Source: an uncultured Clostridia bacterium (GTDB lineage Bacteria; Bacillota; Clostridia; Oscillospirales; Acutalibacteraceae). From it: a stretch of 51,967 nucleotides of DNA. The position numbers and the translations under genes are program-made. The first letter of the stretch is position 1; each line of letters starts with the position of its first letter. Of this stretch, positions 46,566 through 51,967 are shown in pieces. The stretch spans positions 1 through 51,967 of the forward strand of contig CANRZD010000004.1 in assembly GCA_947644325.1 (NCBI GenBank), written 5' to 3'. The notes beneath the pieces were generated by a model. That model made no database searches and had not been told where the DNA came from. It saw only the letters and a program-made list of their open reading frames with translations.

Positions 46566-47732
46566 TCAGTCCCTTCCGGGCCCATGGGCCCTGATCCATT
46601 CCCGTATCCGCTGCCAGAGGCCGGGAGGCGCGGGCTCCCCCCTGGGGGCGTCCTCCCCGGCCACGATGGGCACACTGTACACTTCCCGCTCCCCGATCAC
46701 ATACCGCACCCGGCCCACTGTCTCCCCGGCCCGCACCGGGGCGTAGAGGAACCGGGGCAGCTGAACTTCCCGCTCTATCTTCTCCACGTCCGCCCCCAGG
46801 AAAGAGGCCACGCCGCCCCCCTGCCCCTGCACGGGGACGGACTGGGCTTCTCCCCCCACTAAAGGCACGCGGCCCCGCACCTGGGCCCCATTAAAGGCCA
46901 CGAGCCGCAGGGTGGAGAAGCCGTAGTCTAAGAGGGCCGTGTGGTCGTTCCAGTCGTCGGGGGCGTTAAGGGTCACGGCGATGAGGGTCACGCCCTCCCT
47001 TGTTGCCGCCGACACCAGGCACCGCCCGGCCTTTTTGGTAAAGCCCGTCTTCACCCCCACGCAGCCCTCGTACTGCTGCAGGAGCTTGTTGTGGTTGGTG
47101 TAGGGCACCTTCCCTTCCGGTTCGATGAATTCCACCTGCCGGGTGAAGCTCCCGGCGATCTCCGCGAACCCCTCGTTTGCCAGGGCCTCCCGGGTAAGCA
47201 AAGCCATGTCGTAAGCCGTGGAGAAGTGCATCTCGTCGTCCAGCCCCGAGGGCGTCACGAAATTCGTGTCGTTCATGCCGATCTCCCGGGCCCGCTCATT
47301 CATCCTCTGGGCAAAGCCCTCCTGGGAGCCCGCTAAAAACAGGGCGATGGCGTTGGCCCCGTCGTTGCCGGAGGCCAGCATCATCCCCGCCGCAAGCTCG
47401 GAAAGCCGCAGCCGGTCCCCGGCTCTGAGGCCCATGGAGGAGCCCTCTACCGCCACCATCTCCTGGGTCACGTCCACCGCCGGGTCCCCGCTGCGCTCCA
47501 CTTCCTCCAGGGCCAGCAGGGCCGTCATGATCTTGGTGGTGCTGGCCATGGCCCGGCGCTCCCAGGCGTTTTTTTCATAGAGCACCGCCCCGCTCTGGGC
47601 CGAGACGAGCACCGCGCTTTCCGCCGACACCCCGGGCCCCTGGGCCCCCGCGGGCACAGAAAACCAGGGCAAAAGCAAAACCGCCATTGCCGCCCAAAGC
47701 AGCCGCCTGCCTGTTCTTTTCCTTTTGCTCAC
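46566..47732 (-). CDS. dacB: D-alanyl-D-alanine carboxypeptidase 2, DacB-like
   Basis: A 388-residue secreted S11 carboxypeptidase. The signal peptide (WAAMAVLLLPWFSVPAGA) is followed by STTK (S64-K67), SGN (121-123) and KTG (228-230). The C-terminal domain and a basic amphipathic end (LWQRIREWIRAHGPGRD) fit membrane association. The GTG start at 47732 is 8 bases after GGAGG. Its place with scpAB, gerW and rluB resembles the Bacillus dacB locus, where DacB shapes the spore cortex; a cortex role here is inferred. It is a clear paralogue of the 317-1450 gene. Confidence 0.85.
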   Translation of the reverse strand: MSKRKRTGRRLLWAAMAVLLLPWFSVPAGAQGPGVSAESAVLVSAQSGAVLYEKNAWERRAMASTTKIMTALLALEEVERSGDPAVDVTQEMVAVEGSSMGLRAGDRLRLSELAAGMMLASGNDGANAIALFLAGSQEGFAQRMNERAREIGMNDTNFVTPSGLDDEMHFSTAYDMALLTREALANEGFAEIAGSFTRQVEFIEPEGKVPYTNHNKLLQQYEGCVGVKTGFTKKAGRCLVSAATREGVTLIAVTLNAPDDWNDHTALLDYGFSTLRLVAFNGAQVRGRVPLVGGEAQSVPVQGQGGGVASFLGADVEKIEREVQLPRFLYAPVRAGETVGRVRYVIGEREVYSVPIVAGEDAPRGEPAPPGLWQRIREWIRAHGPGRD

Positions 47733-47795
47733 CGCGCTGTCCTCCCGTGTGCATATTCACTAGCATCCTATGCGGGCGGGGGGAAGACTATGCAG

Positions 47796-48215
47796 TCAAG
47801 CCTTTTCTTCCGTATCCCCGGCGGGCTCCTCCGGCTGCTCCTCGGGCTTTTTCTTAAAGAGCGCCGTGAGCTGGTCGATGACCTGGGGCACCTTCTCCAG
47901 GGCCCGGTCCACGGGGCTGAAGTAGGGCTCTATCTGCAAAATGCGCACGTTCCCGCCCGAGATGGACAAAAAGGCCACGGGGCTCACGGTGATGCCGGCC
48001 CCGCCGCCCCCGGCAAAGAGCCCGCTACTGGGCTGGGCCTTGGAGGGCAGGTCGGACCCGCCGGAGGCAAAGCCGTAGCTGATGCGGGAAATGGGCAGGA
48101 TAATGGTGCCGTCCGGGGTGGTCACCGGCGAGCCGATGACCGTGTCCGCGTCTACCATCTCCTTGATCTTGTCCATGGTAACGCCCATGAGGCGGTTTAC
48201 TTTCTCGTCGTTCAT
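47796..48215 (-). CDS. gerW: GerW-family sporulation protein (YtfJ)
   Basis: A 139-residue protein. VNRLMGVTMDKIKEMVDADT and the glycine-rich GTIILPISRISYGFASGGSD and GLFAGGGGAGITVSPVAFLS are the family core; the tail is charged and Pro-rich. In Bacillus YtfJ/GerW is needed for full spore germination. The gene follows a DUF2953 gene by 4 bases, the same pair as ytfI-ytfJ. Confidence 0.9.
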   Translation of the reverse strand: MNDEKVNRLMGVTMDKIKEMVDADTVIGSPVTTPDGTIILPISRISYGFASGGSDLPSKAQPSSGLFAGGGGAGITVSPVAFLSISGGNVRILQIEPYFSPVDRALEKVPQVIDQLTALFKKKPEEQPEEPAGDTEEKA

Positions 48216-48219
48216 ACGC

Positions 48220-48837
48220 TCACGTTCCTTTCTTTCGCATGAATAATTTGATCACAGGCACCCCGGCCCACAAAATCTTCAGCCCCGCCGTCAAGACAAA
48301 CAAAGGCCGGACCGACATCGTGCCCTCGAAATCTACCTTATTTTCGGCGGCGCTGTAGTCCAGGTCTACGGTGACGCCCTTTTTCCGGCAGGGCAATAGG
48401 GTAAACAACACCCCGCAGCCCCCGTAGACCCCGGCGCTTACCTGTCCGTACAACACAGCCGCCTGGGCCGCGTCATAGGCGCCCCCAAGGCACAGGTACA
48501 AGTCAAAATGCTTGAGCTTGAGGTGCCCTATGAGCCGCCCGGTAGCTTTGGCGGTCGCCCCGATGAAATCGGCCAAGGTCTGCAAAAAGCCCCAGAACCC
48601 TTTGCGCCGCAGGGCCATCTTAATCTGGCTGAGGCCCCTTTTCTCCTTTCTTGGGGAGTCCGGGGACGTTTCGTCCGACTCCTCCTCCTCTTCGCCCAGG
48701 GGGATGGGAAAGCGCAAGGGGCCGTAGCCAAGGGTCAGGGCGAACTCCTCCCGAAACGCCACTTCAATGCGCACAGGCAGCAGCGTCAGCAGGAACAAAA
48801 ACAGCAGAAGCCCCCCCAGAATGTACAGTACTGCCAC
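48220..48837 (-). CDS. DUF2953 membrane protein (YtfI-like)
   Basis: A 205-residue protein with an N-terminal membrane helix (VLYILGGLLLFLFLLTLLPV), a charged middle (EEEEESDETSPDSPRKEKRG) and a DUF2953 domain (AYDAAQAAVLYGQVSAGVYG; VDLDYSAAENKVDFEGTMSV). It is the regular upstream partner of ytfJ in spore formers, of unknown function. The start is GTG at 48837, 8 bases after GGAGG. Confidence 0.82.
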   Translation of the reverse strand: MAVLYILGGLLLFLFLLTLLPVRIEVAFREEFALTLGYGPLRFPIPLGEEEEESDETSPDSPRKEKRGLSQIKMALRRKGFWGFLQTLADFIGATAKATGRLIGHLKLKHFDLYLCLGGAYDAAQAAVLYGQVSAGVYGGCGVLFTLLPCRKKGVTVDLDYSAAENKVDFEGTMSVRPLFVLTAGLKILWAGVPVIKLFMRKKGT

Positions 48838-48858
48838 CGGCTCTCCCTCCTTCCCCCT

Positions 48859-49422
48859 TTATAACGAAAGCTGCTCCGGGTCCTCCGGGCCGGGCTCCTC
48901 CTCCTCGTCCCCCTCGCGCTCCGGCGGCGGCAGCTCGTCGATGGACCGCAGCTGGAAGCACCGCAGGAAATTTTCTGTGGTGCCGTAAAGCAGCGGCCGC
49001 CCCGGCAGTTCCAGGCGGCCCCGCTCCTCCAGAAGGCCCTTCTGCATGAGGCTCCCTATGACCCCCGAGCAGTCTACGCCCCGCACCTGCTCTACAAAGG
49101 CCTTTGTGACCGGCTGGTTATAGGCTACTACTGCCAGCACCTCCAGGGCCGCCTGGGAAAGGGGCGTGTTGCGCTTTAGGTCCAGCACGCCCCGCACGGG
49201 CTCAATAAAGGCGGGGTTCGAGACAAACTGGGCGCTCTCCCCCAGAAACAGCAGGTGGATGCCGCTTTCCGCTGTGTTGTACTTTTCCTGCAGCTTCTGC
49301 ACCGCTTCCTCTATGACATAGGTGCGCACCCCCAGCACCTGGGCTATGCGCGAAAGCTCCACGGCCTCTCCCCCCGCAAAGAGGATGGCCTCTATTTTTC
49401 CAAATAATTCCGCTTGGTTCAG
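48859..49422 (-). CDS. scpB: Segregation and condensation protein B, apparent CTG start
   Basis: A 187-residue winged-helix protein (ELFGKIEAILFAGGEAVELS; LSQAALEVLAVVAYNQPVTK; VDCSGVIGSLMQKGLLEERG) that joins ScpA and SMC in chromosome compaction. The family start corresponds to a CTG at 49422 in the overlap CTGA with the scpA stop, 7 bases after GGGAGGGG. No ATG, GTG or TTG gives the right length: the open frame upstream runs through scpA. Coupled translation from scpA would explain use of a rare start codon. The acidic tail (GDEEEEPGPEDPEQLSL) is normal. Confidence 0.88.
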   Translation of the reverse strand: MNQAELFGKIEAILFAGGEAVELSRIAQVLGVRTYVIEEAVQKLQEKYNTAESGIHLLFLGESAQFVSNPAFIEPVRGVLDLKRNTPLSQAALEVLAVVAYNQPVTKAFVEQVRGVDCSGVIGSLMQKGLLEERGRLELPGRPLLYGTTENFLRCFQLRSIDELPPPEREGDEEEEPGPEDPEQLSL

Positions 49423-50144
49423 GTTTCTTCCCCTCCCTGCTTTCTTTCCCGCAGAAGGCGCACCGGGCTGTCCTCCCGGTCCCCCTCTATGCGGATGCGG
49501 CGGCTCTTGATGAGCTCCAGCACCGCCAGAAACAACGCCACCCGCTCGCTGCGGTCGCCCTTGCCCGCGAAGAGCCCCCGGTAGGTGACCCGCTGGCCCT
49601 TCCACAGCCTTCTGAGTATGAACACCGCCTGGGACGCCACCGAAACGATTCTCCGGGACACAAGGGCCGAAAAGTTCTCGGGCTTGGGCGGCAGAAGGCT
49701 TCTCCCCTTACCCCAGGCCGCCTGCAGGGCCTGCAGCAGCTCCCGGGGGCTGTGTACGCGTTTATAGAGCTCGTCCGCCGGCAGGGGCTGGGGCGGGCGG
49801 GCGATGCTGTCAAAGCTCAGCCGCTCCCCCAGGCCCTGGGCCGCGGCCTTGCACTGCTGATACTCCAAAAGCTGGCCTGTAAGCTCAAGCCTTGGGTCTT
49901 CCTCCTCCTGGGGCTTCGGCAGGAGCGACACGGTTTTGATGTGCACAAGGCGCGCCGCCATCTCCAGAAACTCGCTGGCCACGTCTAAATTTTCCTCCCG
50001 CATCAGCTCGATCTGCTCCATGTACTGCTCCAAAAGCTCCGCGATGGGGATGTCGTAGATGTCGATCTTGTTTTTGGAGATGAGCAGAAGGAGAAGGTCC
50101 AAAGGCCCCTCGAAGCCCTCTAAACGGTACTGCAGCTTTTCCAT
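49419..50144 (-). CDS. scpA: Segregation and condensation protein A (kleisin)
   Basis: A 241-residue kleisin. N-terminal helix block YRLEGFEGPLDLLLLLISKN and IDIYDIPIAELLEQYMEQIE bind the SMC neck; the C-terminal winged helix (ERVALFLAVLELIKSRRIRI) binds the SMC head. It follows the M50 gene by one base and overlaps scpB. Confidence 0.95.
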   Translation of the reverse strand: MEKLQYRLEGFEGPLDLLLLLISKNKIDIYDIPIAELLEQYMEQIELMREENLDVASEFLEMAARLVHIKTVSLLPKPQEEEDPRLELTGQLLEYQQCKAAAQGLGERLSFDSIARPPQPLPADELYKRVHSPRELLQALQAAWGKGRSLLPPKPENFSALVSRRIVSVASQAVFILRRLWKGQRVTYRGLFAGKGDRSERVALFLAVLELIKSRRIRIEGDREDSPVRLLRERKQGGEET

Positions 50145-50145
50145 G

Positions 50146-50838
50146 TCACAAGACCCCCAAGAGCCCGAAGGGCCACCGGGCTATGGCAAAGAGGCCCCGG
50201 GCCACAAACTCCTGCACGGCGTACAGGGGCCCCGAGAGCTTGCCCGAATAGAGCAGCACCATCAGCAACACCATCCACATCTGCTGCCGCTGGTAGTAGG
50301 CCGCCAGGGCCTTGTCGCTTAAAAACATCCCCACGATGCGGGAGCCGTCCAGGGGCGGGATGGGCAGGAGGTTGAAGACCGCCAGGGAGATGTTCACCAT
50401 CACATAATAATAGGCCGCCTGGAACAGGAAATAGGCCACGGGGCCCCTGCCCATGGTCCCTGTCCACAGCACCACGAAGGCCCCCAGAAGCGCCGCCAGC
50501 AGGTTGGAAACAGGCCCGGCTAAGGCCGTGACGGCCATGCCGCGCTTGGGGTTTTTGAAGTACCGGGGGTCTACGGGCACGGGCTTTGCCCAGCCGAAGC
50601 CAAAGAGCAGGATGCCCAGGGCCCCCGCCGGGTCCAGGCTGCGGATGGGGTTTATGGTCAGGCGCCCGGCGTTCTTGGCGGTGGGGTCCCCCAGCTTATA
50701 GGCCACCCAGCCGTGGGCGAACTCGTGCAGAGGCAAAATGCACAGCAGGATAAAGGCCACCGAAAGCACCTGGGCCAGTATACCGAGCCAGTCTACTCCG
50801 TCGCCGTGGGCCAGGCTTTGAAATAAATCGATCAGCAT
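50146..50838 (-). CDS. Site-2-protease-like M50 metalloprotease (YwhC/YpuF-neighbour type)
   Basis: A 230-residue membrane protease. HExxH is in ILPLHEFAHGWVAYKLGD, the third ligand in NLLPIPPLDGSRIVG, and GPVSNLLAALLGAFVVLW is the conserved AGPxxN segment. This subgroup commonly lies before scpA in Firmicutes, but its substrate is unknown. The ATG at 50838 has AAGGAG upstream. It belongs to a different M50 branch from the SpoIVFB-like gene at 28218-28793. Confidence 0.87.
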   Translation of the reverse strand: MLIDLFQSLAHGDGVDWLGILAQVLSVAFILLCILPLHEFAHGWVAYKLGDPTAKNAGRLTINPIRSLDPAGALGILLFGFGWAKPVPVDPRYFKNPKRGMAVTALAGPVSNLLAALLGAFVVLWTGTMGRGPVAYFLFQAAYYYVMVNISLAVFNLLPIPPLDGSRIVGMFLSDKALAAYYQRQQMWMVLLMVLLYSGKLSGPLYAVQEFVARGLFAIARWPFGLLGVL

Positions 50839-50871
50839 GGTTTTTCTCCTTTTTGCGTTCTTCTGGCTTCT

Positions 50872-50900
50872 ATTATAATACAATTTGGGAAAAGCCGCAA
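50872..50900 (-). promoter_or_regulatory. Sigma-A-type promoter of the M50-scpAB operon
   Basis: On the minus strand TTGCGG (50900-50895), 17 bases, perfect TATAAT (50877-50872), 34 bases before the M50 start. Confidence 0.7.
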
Positions 50901-50945
50901 GGAGAAATCCGCCGGGGAGGGGGCAGCCGGAAAATTTTTCAAAAA

Positions 50946-50990
50946 TAAGAACGATTCTTACTTTACAAATGGAAAAACCTGTGCTATAAT
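50946..50990 (+). promoter_or_regulatory. Promoter and Fur/PerR-type operator of the perR gene
   Basis: TTTACA (50962-50967), 17 bases, and a perfect TATAAT (50985-50990) form the promoter. Just before it, TAAGAACGATTCTTA (50946-50960) is a 7-1-7 inverted repeat with one mismatch, the layout of Fur-family boxes. Its contact with the -35 suggests autorepression by the downstream regulator. Confidence 0.7.
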
Positions 50991-51014
50991 AGCTCTCGAA
51001 AGGCAGGGAGAGGG

Positions 51015-51419
51015 ATGGAGCGCAAAGAGCATTTCAGCCGCAAGCGCGCGGCGATTCTGGAGGCCCTGCGGGGCACGGCCTGCCACCCCACGGCCGACTG
51101 GGTCTACGGACAGCTCAAGCCCCGGTTCCCGGACCTGAGCCTTGGCACCGTGTACCGGAACCTGCACTATTTCTGCGAGACGGGCCAGGCCGTGAGCCTG
51201 GGGGTCGTTGCTGGGTACGAGCGGTTCGACGCCCGCACGGAGCCCCACCACCACCTGGTGTGCGCGGGCTGCGGCGGCGTGGTGGATGTGTTCGGAGATG
51301 TCATGGGGCCAAAGGTGCTGGAAGAACTTTCCAACGCCAGCGGGTGTAAAATTGAGGGCGCCAGCGTACACTTTTATGGACTGTGCCCGGAGTGCGCAAA
51401 ACAGCAAAAAAGCGAATAA
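51015..51419 (+). CDS. perR: Fur-family peroxide regulator, PerR-like
   Basis: A 134-residue repressor. The winged-helix part is [20 protein letters not shown] and [20 protein letters not shown]; the metal-binding parts are [20 protein letters not shown] and the C-terminal CPECAKQQ, giving two CxxC zinc pairs (CAGC, CPEC). The D in RFDART matches the PerR-diagnostic Asp. It senses peroxide by Fe-catalysed His oxidation in known members. A reverse rubrerythrin follows 40 bases downstream, a known PerR target in Clostridium. Confidence 0.85.
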   Translation: MERKEHFSRKRAAILEALRGTACHPTADWVYGQLKPRFPDLSLGTVYRNLHYFCETGQAVSLGVVAGYERFDARTEPHHHLVCAGCGGVVDVFGDVMGPKVLEELSNASGCKIEGASVHFYGLCPECAKQQKSE

Positions 51420-51459
51420 GCTTTTTATAAATCTCTTAAAAAACAGGAGGAATTTCATC

Positions 51460-51967
51460 ATGAAGAAGTTTGTGTGCCAGATCTGCGGCTATGTGCACGA
51501 GGGCGACAGCGCCCCCGAGAAGTGCCCCGTCTGCGGCGCCGCCGCTGAGAAGTTCACCGAGCAGGCCGCCGAGATGACCTGGGCCGCCGAGCACGTGGTG
51601 GGCGTCGCCAAGGGCGTGGACGAGGAGATCCTGCAGGGGCTGCGGGAGAACTTCCAGGGCGAGTGCACAGAGGTTGGCATGTACCTGGCCATGGCCCGCG
51701 TGGCCCATCGCGAGGGCTACCCCGAGATCGGCCTGTACTGGGAGAAGGCCGCCTATGAGGAGGCCGAGCACGCCGCCAAGTTCGCCGAGCTGCTGGGCGA
51801 GGTGGTCACCGACTCCACCAAGAAGAACCTGGAGATGCGCGTCGAGGCCGAGAACGGCGCCACCGCCGGCAAGATGGCCATCGCCAAGAAGGCCAAGGAG
51901 CTGAATCTCGACGCCATCCACGACACCGTCCATGAGATGGCCCGCGATGAGGCCCGCCACGGCAAGG
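51460..51967 (+). CDS. Reverse rubrerythrin (N-terminal rubredoxin domain), partial
   Basis: The gene runs off the right edge after 169 codons. It begins [20 protein letters not shown] and KCPVCGA, a rubredoxin-like iron site (CxxCG and CPxCG) at the N-terminus, followed by a ferritin-like four-helix domain with di-iron ligands ([44 protein letters not shown]). In rubrerythrins the rubredoxin part is usually C-terminal, so this is the reverse type, which reduces peroxide and oxygen in anaerobes. AGGAGG precedes the ATG. Placement after perR suggests peroxide-controlled expression. Confidence 0.92.
   Translation, partial: MKKFVCQICGYVHEGDSAPEKCPVCGAAAEKFTEQAAEMTWAAEHVVGVAKGVDEEILQGLRENFQGECTEVGMYLAMARVAHREGYPEIGLYWEKAAYEEAEHAAKFAELLGEVVTDSTKKNLEMRVEAENGATAGKMAIAKKAKELNLDAIHDTVHEMARDEARHGK

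Noticed and set aside
45437-46675. 412-residue open frame covering rluB and the GNAT-like gene
   Set aside because: Only its last 128 residues look like a protein domain; the rest is a Gly/Arg-rich shadow of rluB and dacB. The ATGA overlap at 45823 marks the real start.
1-51967. tRNA, rRNA, CRISPR arrays and insertion sequences
   Set aside because: I looked for cloverleaf-like stretches, regular direct repeats and transposase motifs and saw none. Short or degenerate cases could be missed without a computed search.

Overview
The window is a GC-rich, gene-dense stretch of chromosome from a spore-forming Clostridia bacterium, most likely of the Oscillospirales (Ruminococcaceae/Oscillospiraceae) type. 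This rests on the spore genes (spoIVA, a sipL-type gene, a spoVM-like microgene, gerW), on a RemA/YicC/PrkC/RsgA housekeeping order known from Bacillus and Clostridia, and on strong AGGAGG ribosome binding sites with many ATGA/GTGA stop-start overlaps. Most genes lie on the minus strand. I found no rRNA, tRNA, CRISPR array or insertion sequence.

Layout, left to right. (1) 1-8.1 kb: the 5' end of pgi with its promoter, then a minus-strand operon read from about 8.1 kb leftward: orphan solute-binding lipoprotein, thyX, tmk, a DJ-1-family gene, a 5-formyl-THF cyclo-ligase gene broken by one in-frame TGA, mltG, a U32/TrhP protein and a DacF-like carboxypeptidase. This joins thymidylate/folate synthesis to cell-wall work. 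(2) 8.1-12.2 kb: a coupled operon of GH29 alpha-L-fucosidase, a large transglutaminase-fold protein and a nitroreductase. (3) 12.25-20.9 kb: a compact phage-derived operon with portal, protease, small head protein, major capsid, three connector/completion genes, a 25-codon ORF, LysM adaptor, hub, spike and baseplate genes. It has no recognisable terminase, sheath, tube, tape measure, lysis or integration gene. A near-perfect 26-bp palindrome in an AT-rich island marks its promoter end. (4) 21.1-28.2 kb: two tandem TM2 genes, nagB with a DMT transporter and a MATE transporter, a Gfo/Idh/MocA dehydrogenase and a second orphan solute-binding lipoprotein.

(5) 28.2-32.2 kb: a sporulation operon sipL - spoIVA - single-TM protein - SpoIVFB-like M50 protease, behind a sigma-E-like promoter. 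(6) 32.2-45.3 kb: the long housekeeping run yicC-remA-gmk-rpoZ-priA-def-fmt-rsmB-rlmN-prpC-prkC-rsgA-thiN, then a 58-residue Cys-rich membrane protein and a 29-residue SpoVM-like peptide with their own promoter and a strong terminator. SpoVM, SpoIVA and SipL form the spore-coat base in known systems, so regions 5 and 6 together encode that platform. (7) 45.4-50.9 kb: the operon M50 protease - scpA - scpB (CTG start) - DUF2953 - gerW - dacB-like - rluB-like - small GNAT. (8) 50.9 kb to the end: on the plus strand, a PerR-type regulator with its own operator and a reverse rubrerythrin cut by the window edge.

No gene-free stretch exceeds about 300 bases; the longest (26516-26801 and 20905-21144) hold divergent promoters. 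Functional names are from my reading of motifs and gene order; no database search was run.
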